Shown here: piece by piece, positions 1 through 14,400 of the stretch
How the letters are laid out: every line of letters starts with the position of its first letter
How positions within the stretch are numbered: position 1 is the first letter of the stretch
NCBI RefSeq assembly: GCF_000150275.1
Contig: NW_002060955.1
Span: 1,247,225 to 1,311,224, forward strand
From: Trichoplax adhaerens
Lineage: Eukaryota; Placozoa; Uniplacotomia; Trichoplacea; Trichoplacidae
Length of the DNA: 64,000 nt
Direction: 5' to 3'
Translations under genes and position numbers: made by a program
Notes under the pieces: model-generated
Told to the model about the DNA's origin: nothing
Seen by the model: the letters and a program-made list of their open reading frames with translations, nothing else
Databases searched by the model: none

Positions 1-225
1 CACTACCAAAAACAAATTGGCTATCAAAAATTAGGAAGGATTACCAGCCCTTCGCTATTCCCTCCATTCTCAGACTTGATGATACTAAGTAGTACAGCAT
101 ACGTCGTACAAGTTACTAAAGTAAATGTTAAAAGATACACTTAGGACGATCAAAGAAAGAATTCCTCTTGCTATTTCAATTTCTTGTGGTATCAATCGCA
201 TTAATGTTCCATTAGACGAAGTTCC

Positions 226-1010
226 GAAATTTTTAGTGATGTCTGGATATCACTAGAAATTGTATACATCGATGAAAATAATTAATACGGATTTGATTCA
301 AGTCTGTCAAAGGTTCCATATAAGATCAGCTTTAGTCCATTCTTTGAACGAATGATCTTAGAAATCAGCAGAAGTTGTGTACCTAGGTGAAAATGGTTTC
401 GATCTAAGCCTGTCAAAGGGTTCTGTAAAAGATAATTTTAAATCTATTTTTCGACGAATCATATCCAGATATTACTAGACATTGCATACCTTGGTGAAAA
501 TGGTTAACATGGATTCGACATGAGAAGTCTGTCAAAGGTTCGATATAAAATCCGCTTGAATCCATTTTTAAATAAGTGATATCCACATAGGGCTAGAAAC
601 TGTATACCTCAGTAAAAATAATTAACTTTGATCCGATACAAAATCGATTTGAATCCATTAGTAAACGATTGATATCTAGAAATCACTAGGAGTTGCACAC
701 TTAGGTGAAAATGAATTCGATCCAACTCTGTCAAAGGCTTCATACAAGATCATTTAAAGTCCATTTTTAGAACGAGTGATATCTAGACATTACTAGAAAT
801 TGTATACCTTGGTAAAAACGGTTAGCATGGATTCCACTTAAGCATGTTAAAGGTTCGATGCAAAATTATTTTGAATCGACAGTATTTTTAAAGGAGTAAT
901 ATCAAAGTATAACTAGAAATTGTGCACCTTAGTTAAATTGATTACGTATTGATTGAATGGAAGCCCTTCAAAGGTTCGGTGTAAAATCAGTTCTAATCCA
1001 TTTTTAACCA
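226..1010. repeat. Diverged tandem repeat, ~90-120 bp unit, about 7 copies
   Basis: The phrase 'tctgtcaaaggttc' and the following 'ataaaatcagtttgaatcc' recur near 301, 405, 524, 634 (partial), 724, 842 and 962. Between them lies a block resembling 'tatcactagaaattgtatacct'. Copies differ by many substitutions and short indels, so the array is old. Confidence 0.85.
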
Positions 1011-1046
1011 CTATTTCGCTTGGGTTTTGATTTCGTTCCAGTTGTA

Positions 1047-1073
1047 GTTAGATGAAGATTTCCTTCATCTAAC
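1047..1073. repeat. Perfect 11-bp hairpin with 5-nt loop
   Basis: GTTAGATGAAG is followed by ATTTC and then CTTCATCTAAC, the exact reverse complement. It lies just after the first tandem array. No adjoining gene explains it. Confidence 0.7.
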
Positions 1074-2829
1074 GCTTAGTCTAAAGCAAAATTAGAATAA
1101 TGTACATGATTTCAATATATCAACCTTCCAATTTTTTCTTAACCTAGACGTATATAAAATCTCAGCTAGAACGGTGGCTTTCTTTACCATCATATGCTAG
1201 ATTATACATCGGAAGCCTTTCTTGATGCAGTACATTATTACCGCTATTGACTTTTTCAGGATGTCAGTAATACCTAAATTAAATTTCTCTTACGCAAATG
1301 TCTTTTTTTATTATATAATATGGCAACCATGTACAATCTTGGGCCATTAATCTGGTAATATTGATAAATATTGTATCAATTAAATAAAAAATTGGCCTAC
1401 TATAAACTTATCCGACTACCTACCGCCGTTTTAATACGCATAAGAAGGAGTTAAGATACTTTCTGCATAATTTTCTGCCTTTACAATAGTTTTTAACTGG
1501 TCTATATCTACCCGGAATCTTTCACAACTTGTAATTTCATCCTCTAGCTACCTTAATCTAATATCACATTAGCTGAAAGTGCCATAATGATATTGTATCG
1601 CCTTGTATCCACTACTATAAGTGATGCTCAATATTCTTGCAGAAAACATTTACATTAAGTGTTTTGACTGCAGTATTTTATTCTAGATATTCTTCTTTAG
1701 GCCTAATTCCGTATCAACTATCGTATTTTATCCAGTATGAAAAGGCAGCGCACAACGAAAATGCTTTTTCCTTCATATCCTCTATGTCCTGCTCTTTCTC
1801 TAATAATATTCCATTTATTTTCATTTCACAATGGTGATCATAAATGATGTAGAATTGGATAGTATTGATAAACTTTATCATTCAATGAAGTTTAACCAGA
1901 CAACAAAATAACGCCAACTCAGAACGTTTAAAAATCAATCCTGCCTAAATCTCTAAAAAGTAAAAATTTCTCATCAACAAATCTTAAAGTAACCGCTTAG
2001 AATCTATTATGGACCGAGCATTTTTAATAGATTTTATTTTACATCAACAAAATCTTCCCCGGATATTCATCTTTGAAATGTTTTCCGCTTGCATGACAAA
2101 TCAATAACTGAATCAAAGTTATATTTAATAAAGGGATGATTATCTTAATGGATTATCAAGTCATCCATCTTATTGACTGCCGGTTAAATGACTTCTTTTT
2201 CCTTTTCTATCCCACTCCTATGACTTCTTTACTTAGCTCCATTGGATAGTTGGACTGTCATACTATTTATTCCTGCCAGTTGTTGTAGCAGAGAGATAAA
2301 AAACAATCTCTCATATCAACAGACTTCATCTTAAGTGAGTTTTATCCGCCGCTCTGAACTAGAATTATGATTTCGATACCTTGAATTTTATTAAAAGAGA
2401 ATATTCTATTTCAATTTCATCGATAACAAGCGTTGATAAGCTTAAGGAAATATAGTAACCTTCTTTTGCATCAACTAAAATCGTAACCAATTCGTGTGTG
2501 ACATTAGTTGTCAGTATCACGGATTAGACTATTCTAAATTCATTTTTGGTTTTACTAGAAGTAGAAGCTTTAGAATCAAATATTTCAACCAACCCTTTAC
2601 AAATCTACTTTGAGATTTCGTTGAATTTCTACGTTTCCTTTTCTATATTTTACCTTATTTTAATATGATCCTGAAGTATAAATTGCTATAATCTGTTATA
2701 GGAAGATTCTTGTATAGTTAAACGTTTCTAATTTATCAACTTTGCTTTCAATACTTTTTGGACAAGTGTTATAAAATGTGAAAAGCTGATGAAATATCAA
2801 CTGATTCTCTTTTCTTTTCAAATGCTCCC

Positions 2830-3300
2830 AAACTTCTAAAATCTTTTAAGTATACTAGCTTTACTTTTAAACTATCATCAATCACAAAATTTTCTTTAAA
2901 ATTGATTTAGATATTTCACTAGAAGTTTCTACTTTAGCTTTACTTTCAAGCTACGATCAATCGTAAAATTCATTGCAAACATTTTTTTTCGATATCTCGC
3001 TTAAAATTTATATACTAGCTTTACTTTCAAGCTACTATCAATCATGAAATTCAGCACTAAAGTCCATTTATATATTTCCCTAGAAATTTCTACATCTAGT
3101 TTACTATCAAACCATTGTGTTTCATAAAATTTTTCATTAATATCAATTTCAATATTTCACCAGAAATTTCTACATTTGCTTTACTTTTAAACTACTATAA
3201 AACATGAAATTCTTCACTAAAATCGATTCTGATATTTCAAGAGTTTTCTAAAATTAGCTTTCAACCTACGCGTATATCACGCAAATTCTCAACTAAAATC
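2830..3300. repeat. Diverged tandem repeat, ~80-90 bp unit
   Basis: Blocks resembling 'ctagctttactttcaagctac', then 'tatcaatcatgaaattc', then 'gatatttcactagaaatttct' recur near 2848, 2930, 3010, 3097 and 3168. The family is unrelated to the array at 226-1010, although both share 'cactagaaatt'-like words. Confidence 0.75.
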
Positions 3301-3965
3301 CATGTCTTTTCCTTAAGTTAAATTACCAGCACACTTCTTTTTGCAGATCTGATAATTTTAATTTATAAATTTAAGAGCAGTTACTCTCACAACTAGTTTA
3401 CTCTACTGTTACCAAAAAGCTTTTCCTATCCATGAGTTAAATTCTCAACAAATTTTTTTGTGCATGGGTAGTAACTCACTTTATAGATTCAAGAGTAGTT
3501 GCTTTTTACATCTAGTTAACTATATATTTTGCCAAGTAACTCTATCTATGCAAATGTCTTGGTGCAAGTATATTAGTCCAGTTTATAGGTCCAAATGTAG
3601 CTGTTTTTTATATCTACGCTAATAAATTGCCAAGTAATTCTTCCTATACCAATATCTTGGTGCAAGTATAGTAATTCAGTTTATAGATCTAAAAGTAGTT
3701 ACTATTTATAGCTATGCTTATGTTTTGCTAAACGTTCTCGCTTATAAACTCTTCTTATGCATGTGTTCAATTGCCAACAAACTTCTTAGTGCAAGTATGG
3801 CAAATCAGCTATTAGATTCAAGAGTAGTTAGTTATTTCTCGCAGCGAGTTTACAACGCACTCTTGCCAGAAAACTCTTCCTATCAATGAGTTCAATTGCC
3901 AGAAAAACTTCCTTGTGTAAGTCTGGTAGTTCAGTTTATAAATTAAACAGTAGTTTCTTCACTTA
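3300..3965. repeat. Diverged tandem repeat, ~110 bp unit
   Basis: Recurring elements are 'agttcaattgccagcaaac' (variants), 'gtgcaagtatggtaa', 'cagtttatagattcaagagtagtt' and 'tgccaagtaactcttcctat'. About five or six copies run from 3310 to 3960 with clear divergence. This array abuts the preceding one directly. Confidence 0.75.
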
Positions 3966-4699
3966 GCGAAAATAAAAAATTTCGTTCGCCATATTTAATA
4001 TTGGTTCTGCTTCTCTAATAATACTAGAATTATCATTACTATTTTCTCCTTGGGTCAATGCAGCATTAGAGTATGCTAGACATTTTAATAGAGCTAATTT
4101 AAAATTTTGAAGGCAATGCTAGGGCCATTATGGACTAAAATTTATTTTAATGTAGTATTGACAGTTGGCAAGACTACAAGATTAACATTCCCTCAGCTGA
4201 TTATACACTACCATAAAAAGGGTCGGCCGTTTTGCTAAGTAGCAAAGGATAAACAAATAGTTTCTAAGTCACTATAAAATCATGTTTAGTTGCTTAAGGT
4301 GTTGAGCGAATGAAGGGTAATCAGCGAGGATAATAAATGAACACTGAAATATTTAAAAATCTGGAATATTGTATATGCTTAGACAATAATGTTAGCCAAC
4401 TCAACTATACTAATTGGTGTTAACCTGAACGATGAGATTGGATTATGTTTGTAGTCAGGGAGATAGAAACATTTTCATCTGCCCTATCAATTGGCATAAG
4501 TTGACTAATTTATTTGTTAGCTCTAAGGTTTGGATCAATAAATATAAATCATTTACCTTTTAAGACCTAATAAAAATTTTTGAGAAACAAATTACTAGCA
4601 GTAGATGAGAATAATTTTACCAATTTTACAAGATTTTACTGCAACGATTGAATTAATTGCTATCATAACCATTCGCTTTTGTGCGTTTATTTATTCTAG

Positions 4700-7015
4700 A
4701 ACGATCTTGTAGAAAGTAAACGTTTAAATGCTTTAGTGCTACCCTCTAATTTATCCATCGTTCGAAAACGTGCTATTATAGCCGTCATGGGATCAATTGT
4801 TGCCGACGCTGCAGGTGATGTATTTTATTTCTTATGATAATAATTAATTAATAATTTAACGTTCATAGCAATTATAATCAATAGATTTTAAAAGAATAAC
4901 AAATACTGTAATAAATATAGCATCGATAGAGCGGTAGGTATTGTACCGATATCAATGATAGAAAACGAAAAACATATCGAATTAGAAGCGATATTATATT
5001 TATAAATTGACCACCGGTACTTATCATAAATAGACATACAAATGATAGCTATTACTATTATTTATATTATGATGACTATACAAATTTTAACTACGCAAAA
5101 TATCCAAAAGTCTTTGTTACAACTAAGCTAAATTAGATTCTATTTATCTGATTACTTTGTCGTAAACATCTTCTTATTTCGACCTAAAGGTTACAGTGCA
5201 TGAAAGATTGATACTTTGAATTGAAAATCGTCTATGCCTATATACAATCTGATAAACTATTAAGCAATCTATTTGTTATCCAATCCATTGACAATCGAAA
5301 ACTATTTCATAACTTGAGCCTCATTATTTCATCTTTTTTACTTTAGCTCAACCATTACATTACATAGCCGATAGCGATAGTATACATAAAATATTAGAAC
5401 AAAACAATGCCGTTGATCCAGAATTTTTGCCAGTTTCCGCAAATCCACGTTATAAAATTGATACCGGCCAACAAAGTTGCTATGGTGATCAACTCATGGT
5501 CTTTATGGATTCTTTAGCAAACCATGGTGGTACGTAATCTGCATTATTATTTATTTATACCTAGTTAAACAGACTCATAGGCAGCTGTTAGGGTTCTTAT
5601 GAATGTTATAATTACATTTGAAAGTAAACCACATGATCAATAACTAAATATAATTGCTATAGCATCCAGCTTATTCAACCCAATATCCATAATCATACAA
5701 TCACTAATTGATATACGCACATCAAAACATAATTTACAGGCATCATTGATGTTAAAGATTTAATTAGAAGAATAGTACGTTATTTTGGTCCAAATTCTGA
5801 ATATGAACCAAAAGATCCAACGGAAAGGCCACTACCATGTCCACTTCGTACCAGTGCCATAAGTGATATTATATCGAACTCGTTGAGATACGGCTTAGAT
5901 GGTCAAAATCTTGGCCCAACAGATGATTATAATGCAGATTGTTTATGTAAGTTAGCTCCCGTTGTAGGCATGTTCGCTGGCCAGCGTAATATGTTGGCAT
6001 CGGTTGAAAAAGTGGCTAGAATAACACAAAACAACACCAAGAGTTTGGCGATTTGTTTAGCTGCGGCACGAATATTAGAACATTACTTGTTAAAAGGGTA
6101 TGATAAAGACGTATTTACAATTGTACAAAATGAATTAAAAAATCCACAACGAACCTTACCGACTGATGAAGATCGTAATGTCGCCGATATGATTCAGAGC
6201 ATTGTGGATATGAAATCTAGATCACATGTAAATGTTGTTTCTCATGTTGGACATAGTAGTGGTAAGTTAAAGTCTGCTATTAGATAGAACTAGCATTAGT
6301 CATAAGATAAATCTATTTTGTAGTGCGAGCAAGAAAACTTTCATATTCTATCACATCTGTATTTGAATTACTTTAACAGTACAGTTTTAGAATTTATGAA
6401 GAAAATCGAACAGGGCATGAAATGTGCATAATGATCTTTCTATTGCTTTCTTGATGACATTATAAGTATTATCACTGAATGATTTCTATACTGACTAAAT
6501 ATCACTATATCACTGTAAACTACATTAATATATCTCATTCGTTCTACTCTAGTACTTTCGGTAGCGTATGATGTTAATTATAACTGGATGGCATGGAAAT
6601 ATGCTTTAAGTCATATAGTACCATAAATTATAATGCTATGATCAGAATATCCTGTGAAACTTCATGATGTGTTTACGAGATAAAATGCTTGGAAGCAATG
6701 ATAATTATTTATATTTCTTAAGCTATTTTTCATTGTATGTACGAGTATACTGAAATCTTTCTCATTTTTATAGCCATTGCTGAAGTCTTCCAATGCTCTT
6801 TACATGTATTACTCACTGCTAAATCTTATATCGATGGTGTTCGCAATACGCTGATTGCTGGTGGCTGTAACTGTAGCCGTGCAACATTCATAGGAGCCTG
6901 CTTAGCAGCTCAGTTTGGCATTGATGCAATACCAATGCAATGGATAAGAAAAACAAATTCATCATCGTACGCTTTCGAATTGGCTAAAAAATTAATGAAA
7001 ATCCAAACCAATTAA
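4700..7015 (+). CDS. ADP-ribosylglycohydrolase family protein, J1-crystallin / selenoprotein J type (5' exon missing)
   Basis: Four exons are visible: 4700-4814, 5347-5529, 5740-6261 and 6774-7015, all with GT/AG borders and matching phases; the stop is TAA at 7013-7015. Exon 1 encodes VMGSIVADAA, exon 2 begins AQPLHYIAD and contains GQQSCYGDQLMVFMDSL, exon 3 has DYNADCLCKLAPVVGMFAGQ and ITQNN, and exon 4 has GGCNCSRATFIGACLAAQFG. These follow the order of the J1-crystallin branch of ADP-ribosylglycohydrolases. Canonical hydrolases bind Mg through acidic residues including a C-terminal GG-D-T-D-T motif. Here that site reads GG-C-N-C-S-R, as in the crystallin branch as I recall it, so hydrolase activity is doubtful. 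An in-frame stop lies directly before the first acceptor, so at least one 5' exon with the start codon is missing. Family is confident; the 5' end is not. Confidence 0.9.
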
Positions 7016-8438
7016 AGAATTGACATTAATTTTGACTAAGCAAGCGATTTTTTTTACGCGGCAATTTTCAATATAAGCAACAGTAGGACAACGTTGATTA
7101 ACAACTAATACAATAAATGTGTTAGAATCTAGATATTAATTTTTAACTACAATATCATCTTATCTATTAGTTTACTTTATTAAATAACCCCATTTGGAAA
7201 ATATCATTGTCTGTTTATGGCTTAAAATACGGTTAAAAACTTGACTGATACCTAGATTGCGATCACTTTTTCGTGTACGTAAGCGAATTTTGTAATAGCT
7301 GCTATCATTGTAGCCAAATTTTAAGTATTGATTTTTATGACATCGCTATTAACATGCTAAGCTAAATGCAGCGTTAAGAATAATATATTTGTGACATTCT
7401 CCATTATCGAGCCAAATGATGATGAAAAATAATAATTTAAAATGAAAATTGACAAACGCAAGCCAGTAATAATAGGTTTTATTGAAAGATACGATAATTC
7501 TCTCCAGTATCTATTCTAATTGATCAATTACAACTATGTGTCCCGTGATAACATTAATAGGATCATAAAACAACTTTACAGTATGAACTGTCCTAACACC
7601 AAGGTAATAGAAAGACTTACATGTGACTGTGTGACCATAATACTTTAGAAACTTGACTATTCTATTCATAATTAGCTTTGTATCATGTAATCAAATAAAA
7701 TAACATATTAAGGTTAATTGCTACAAGACGGCCAAATACTATATAGAATGGTTTAAAATCAACAGGTTATCTAGACGTATTTCTTTATACAAATGTATTA
7801 CGCAGTATTTCACTTAATGCAGAAGTTCGTATGATTTTATAACTGCGAAATAATCAGATCATCGCTACACAAAGTAAAAATATCCATCGTCTACTATACA
7901 TTTGATAATCAATTTGTAATAGTCCATGTAAGTACAAGAAAAATCAAGAAAACGTGCGATAAATAACCACAATAGTATTCAATATAATATCATTTGCAAT
8001 TCAGAGTTTGCAAATTGTTATCATAGTCGGCAGACTAAATGCCGCATTTCATTAAAAAATTGTCACTTTCGTAAGAACATATTTTTAAATCATAACTGTT
8101 CTCTTAAAATGGTTACAAAAATTGGTTCCTGTCAGAAAAGTTGATAGATATATTAAAATGAGCAAAAGAAAAAGAGATACATACAAAGACCAAAACATAA
8201 TCTTTCACTGACTAAATAACGACACATCAAATATTACGTACACAACGTACTATGTTACGGCTGTGATAGCAGTCAAATTAATACGAGAATTCGTTTGAGA
8301 AATAAAGTTATGCTGACGAGAAGTCGTAACAAAAATTGCTTCAATGAGTATGTGTATATCATACAAGCCGCAGTCTAGGCTTTTATATCGTACTCAATAA
8401 GCTACTTTCATTATATATACACGAGTAAATTTCTTTTG
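7016..8438. other. Intergenic, tail-to-tail between two genes
   Basis: This is AT-rich sequence between the 3' ends of the convergent ADP-ribosylglycohydrolase and GRAF genes. No coding frame, RNA gene or repeat was recognised. It should hold both 3' UTRs. Confidence 0.6.
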
Positions 8439-11400
8439 CTAGTTAATAATTTCAACGTAATTTTCAGGTATTAATCCAGTTTCATCGTTAATCGTTCCAT
8501 AAAGCCATCCCGGCTCTTCCGATTCGCGTACTAATTGTCAACATAGGCAAAATAAGTAGAAAGTTATAAAACTTCAAATACAGCTATGTACCAGTAGATG
8601 AGATACTTGCTGAACCGAAGGAGTTGTGTACATGGATATCTCTCTGTTTACCGTTATGAATCACTTGATTGGCTTCAAAGGATAACTCTTTGTCATATTC
8701 TCCTTTACACTGGTATAAAGTTCTAGCAACTCTGTATTCCACACGTAATTGCAAAATTAATTTTTTTGCATTATTTATGCCTCAGAATCATTAATTAATC
8801 TAATGTATGCTCGTACGTTGTCAGTATAATCGTATAATCTCAGTTATACTTGATTAATTTTGGGCGAAAGAGCTTGAGAATTGACAAGAAATGCTACATT
8901 AAGACATTTTGTTATCCGTATACTTACTTAAATCCTAATTTTTGACCAGAAGGCTGCAACGATGGTGGTTGTGATGTTGATGGACTCTGTCTCTGACCAG
9001 TAATGTTTCCTTGTCCCTGATGTTCAAATCTAAAAGAAACGACATTGTATGAGACATATACCCATGAGTCGAATTATGTAACACTTATCTAAAATAGTAG
9101 AGTTATATGAAATATTATTTTATCGCAGTTATAGTATCATTCGTACTGAGCTACTAGGGGAGTACCACCAGTGTTTGGAGAGGGCTTCCTACTAATGGCT
9201 TGAATAAGTAACGGAAGAAAGAACAACAAATACATACGAATCATCATGTGTTATCAATAATCAAGTTGTACACGTCTTTAAAGTATTAAACTAATCTATC
9301 TCTTAGAGCTGTAGAGAAGAAATCATTTTAATGTCTATACTAGTTCATATGTAAATCACTTTATGAATCCATACCAGCGCGCCGCGCTCCAATATTTGGG
9401 CTGCTATGTTGTTTTATAGGCGGTATTACCTCTTTCCGTCTCCCAACAGGTGTACTAGCTTTTCTATTTTTAGCTATATCATCCGGTCTTGCAGTAACAG
9501 AAAGTGAACTAGGCTTTCTAGAAACAGAGTTATCCTCCGATCGTTTGCCAAAGGTCGGGGTTAAACTAAATGGGCCTGCAAGAAGGACAATCCAGACTTA
9601 CTTGATTTGTTTATAATGAATCAGTGAAAATATTCGTAAATCGAAAAAGTTTGCATCATCGATTTCATTAATCAAGCAATGAAGTAGCAGTTTCATACCT
9701 TTCGCATTTGTTACATTCCTCTTAAATACCTATTTGACAAAAGTTTCGGAATAGTCACATTATAGGTGCATACTATGATAAACGCTTCAATAGTCCTTTA
9801 GGATGATATTTTAGTGTCAAAATCATTTTTAACCTTATCAAAAGAAGAAACCATTATTTCCACACAAACTCCTTGATACTTTATATCTACAATGGCAGCC
9901 ATAGACTCCTCTTCCGGCCTCATTAGTGTTGGTCCGAAAACGACTCCCAGGTTACTAGCATACATTTTGTTTACATCTGCTTCACCGGCAACGCTAAATG
10001 GTAAACATCAAATGTTACAGTTTTAGCAATAATCACTAACGTTAGAAAAATTTTTAGTAATTGATACTCACTTTTTAAGGTGAGCAACAACAATGTATAA
10101 CATATTATAATTCAGCTCGGGTAGTTTTTCTACTGCCGCCCTTACGCCGTCAACTCTTTCTTCTAGCGTATCAGACTCTGCAATAATCGCAATTTCTGAA
10201 GTTTAGCCATAAAATATGTAACAATTCATTATACTAGTTTTTGCTACATCGATACATACTGCATGCTTTGATAAAAGTTGAATGAAGCATATGCGTCGTT
10301 AAAGGTTCAGGCATACTCCTTTACAAAGTAGAAATACGTTTTATAATTTTTGGTAAAAGTAGAAATCAAATTCTATATAAAACAAATCCAAAACTAAATG
10401 TAAACAACAATCGGAAAACACTAATACTAATAGATTTAAATGTTCAGGTATTCTATAAATTCACCTTAAGTACTTTTTTAGACTACTGGTAATTGTTGAA
10501 GTTGGGTATTCGGAATAATCAATGTCTCCCGAATGATTACCCTCTAAAAATTTTGACATTGATTCCTTAGTAAAACTAATTCGCCACGTACAAACAATAA
10601 AAAAAAGTAAAGGGTATCATCAAAGATAGTATGCTAACCTATCCATGCTTGCAGCAAAGCCTTAACTTTAATTGTAGATCCTACAAGACGGTATAATCCC
10701 TGTTCTCCTAATCCTAATAGACATCAATAGGAATGCTTATAAAGTAAATTTCTGTCGAAAATAGCACATTACCTAATGACGATAGTATTTCTAGTCTATT
10801 TTACCTCGTTTTTCAACTTCCTCAATACACCTCTCGACAAAAGCAAAACCATTTTCATTCAGTTCTAAGCATTTACGATACAAATTCTGGTGTTAGCTAC
10901 TCTTACGATAGAGCTTATTGATCAGCTAATAAATTTGAAAATGCGCAATTACCGTAACCTACTGTCTTTCTCTGAGGTTTGACTTCAGAATAAACCTTTT
11001 TATAATTAAGTTAATTAAGGTTAGCTTTGGTAATCATAATAATTATGACTGATCAAAACTTTTAGCGATAAATCCAAAAGCCTATATTAGATACCGGTTC
11101 TGCACCATCCATTGCTTCAAGCCAAGATCTTCTATCATCTTCGCCCAAACATTGAAATGTATGATTGACAATTCTATAGCAATTATAATAATTAAAATAC
11201 GATAATTAGGATCGAATTGAGCTCATCATTAGCTCAAAAGTTAAGGTATCGTCATATCAATTGCTAATAGGTATTTATAACTAACTTCGTTTCTTGCTTA
11301 AATGTAATATCAAAGCAATAACGTTTCTCGATAGAATCCGTCTTTCGCCTGTGAGATAAGAGCAATAAAGAACATTACAATTACGGCAATGATGATGTTC

Positions 11401-14400
11401 TTAATTAAACAACTTCTTCACTTGAAGGTAATTTAATTGTCTACAGTCAGACATTCTCTTATCTAGCAATTTCGCCAAATCATAACATACATAAATGCTT
11501 TAATTCATTATAGCCACTAATAGATTTAGTTCAATCTTAAGTCTTAACGCTACTTTGAATTATTTTTATTTCAACGCAGACTTGAATATATGATATCATA
11601 AATGAAATTACCTTACGCAAGACATCACTTTCATAGTTTCACAGGTTGGCTATAAATTATGGAAGGTAAAATTTGAAGGCATGGATGTTAAAATCATTGA
11701 AACTGGGAAGTATAAAATTGGCATACTCAAATATGAATCTACAGGTTATATAACGTACGACTTTGTTCTGACTTGACGAAATGATCTTAAACAGTTTTCC
11801 TTTCTTTTCATACAGACAGTAGTATTTCACCCAATTGTTGCCACCCACTTTAGCAGAAGACAATAATAAGCAATGGTTAATCAAGGTAATATAAACACTA
11901 TAGGTCAAAGTCTACCAACCTAATCCTTTCTTTAGCATGTACAAGTAGCCTTCCCTAGTATCGTCTGTGCTTTTAATTTTTTTGTCGGCATTGCTCTACA
12001 TGATTGATTGCCAAAAATAGCTTATTTTATTCATGCGACAAATTGAGACCTTACGATGACCAATTAAATCTATACAGTATCTATAATTGTATGCATTAAG
12101 TGTTATAAACAAGCGGTAACATAAAATACACCCATTCTCACGATAATTACCCTTATCTTAGTAATGTAACTTTGAGCTTCCTCTTTCTGCGTATCAAAGT
12201 TTTGCCTAGCCTAATAGTTAGTCATACGATCAATTACTATCAAAACAGCACTCTCACTTAAGCATGACGCTTGCCCTCGATGCATAGATTGCAGTGCACA
12301 ATTACATACGTTTTGCAGAATTAATTGCAAATGGTTTAAGAATCCTTCAGAATCTCTAAAAATTTCGTAACCTGACAAATAAATTGGCATAATTACAATG
12401 AGTAATCAATTAATCTCAACAGAATAATAATAAAAACATTATCATTGTATCATATTTATAAGTGGGATATAGGTGGACTGACTGACTTTGGTGATAAAAC
12501 GTCCGCTGAACGTACATCCATCTAACAAGCTATCATCATGTTGCAGTTGGGTAAAAATAGATATAAAATGACGCCATCACACGTGTGTTCATGAATATGA
12601 AAGAAAAGATACCATGAGCTATTAAAATATGGAAGAAGCACAAATACCACAATACGGTGCAATTCTTACAATTTCGACAAACTGAAATTTTTTCATTTCC
12701 TGCAATTGGTATAATTGAAAAACGTAATCCAAAGACGCTTGATGGTATTCTTCTAATTGATGATCGAGTAAATCTTCAGACTGAGAGTATAATAAAAACG
12801 CATTAATCATGACATCGCAAGGAAGCTATGTACAAGTACGATTATAAAATATAACTATTAATTAAATACGTTTTTCTTTACTTAATTTCTAATATATGCA
12901 TCATTCATAATAATACGATGATCTAATTTTAGTCATACCTCTTGCACCACTGCTTCCTTCTTTTTGTTGGAAATATTTAAATGTTTTTCAAGTGCATTAT
13001 AGTAACTTTGGCTAGATTTCTCGTACTTCTTTTTTTCTTCCTAAGCAGATCGTTTGCGAGAAATGTAAACAAGGTTGTCATAAATAATTTAATGCGATAA
13101 CATTATAAAGACAAACTTAATGAAGCAAACTCTCGCTAAAAACAACGTTTATAACAATTATCAACAGCTGTTACCTTCATGGCTTCGATATCTTCCTTTC
13201 TAAAATTTTCAAGCGGTTGTAATAGAGAGAGATTGCATGTTGTCATCTAGTAAATTAAATAGGCTTAGTAGAGGTAGCCTGCTAAACTCTAATTATTCTA
13301 TCAGAACAGCTAATAGCAATAGATTATAAACCTAATATCATAATAAAGAAAAGTCAACATAATGGTGTCAGTCGATGAGGCTATACTGGGTAAAAGTAAG
13401 TTAGCACTCTATGTTATTTTCTTACTCTATGAGCTATAGTCATTAGCATTAGATCATTTAATTTTACGTCAACCCACGAACCAACACTTGACTTACCAAA
13501 CCTTCTCTAGCGTCTTCGATAGAACGAATCATTTTACTAAAGGATTTAAAGGCTTCAGCTGAAATGTAATATGCATAGAAATTAATTCCTTTCTATCTAA
13601 AAATTGGCCAACGCATTAATAGCTTTGCTAAGATCATACAGTAATGTATATTTTAAGAAAGATGTCTATCGACACCATTTTATCACAATTTATTATCGAC
13701 AGCTTGTTTATCATCTAAGTGTTCAAGAACGAGAATTAATCTACTAAACTATAGAAAAAACAATACACTTTTGATAATGCAAGCAATGGACTATTTATTA
13801 TTTAGCATCTGCATAAAAGCAAACAGATGAAATTTGATATTGTATTGTAATTGAGAGGACAAGCAGCAGTTGCAGATAAGATTTTAATTTCATAACTCAA
13901 CACGAACAATTTATATGTACTGTACATTCGCATTTGCGAGACATGATTTTGAAAGGATAGTTTAATTTATTTAAAAAACCATCCGAATTTAGCAATAAGA
14001 TGTCTTCAGCGTTAGAACTAATGGTAATACAAGGGACGTCTTACGTAATTATACCGACATACAAGATATTGCAGCAAAGTACGTATTTGTACCGAATACT
14101 GTGGCAACATTCATTTCCAATAATATCTATCTTTAATGTCGCATCGTTCATACACACGCGTATAAATTAATTTATACTCGTAGTCATAACGCTTCGTTGA
14201 TAAGACGTGAATACACGAAAATATGTATAGTACGCTGTTGAATTAATAATCGGGTGTTAATCACTTTACAAAATTGTACTGCGATAATTTTTGATACTGT
14301 AGTCTGCAGTACGATAAAAAGATAGCTAGCAAGCAATGACTGGAACAGAAATCTTATTTTATCACGTAGCTACAACTTACCGATTGTCAATTCATCATCA

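Larger units (their letters stand above)
1..4699. other. Intergenic region with no recognisable gene
   Basis: No open frame longer than about 66 codons and no family motif was found. The content is AT-rich sequence, much of it diverged tandem repeats annotated separately (about 226-1010, 2830-3300 and 3300-3960), plus a short perfect hairpin at 1047-1073. The stretch just before 4700 should hold the missing 5' exon and promoter of the ADP-ribosylglycohydrolase gene, but no start could be chosen with confidence. Confidence 0.6.

Noticed and set aside
12481-12600. Possible extra BAR exon of the GRAF gene
   Set aside because: An expected BAR segment is missing around here, but no frame gave a convincing match with proper splice sites, so no exon was assigned.
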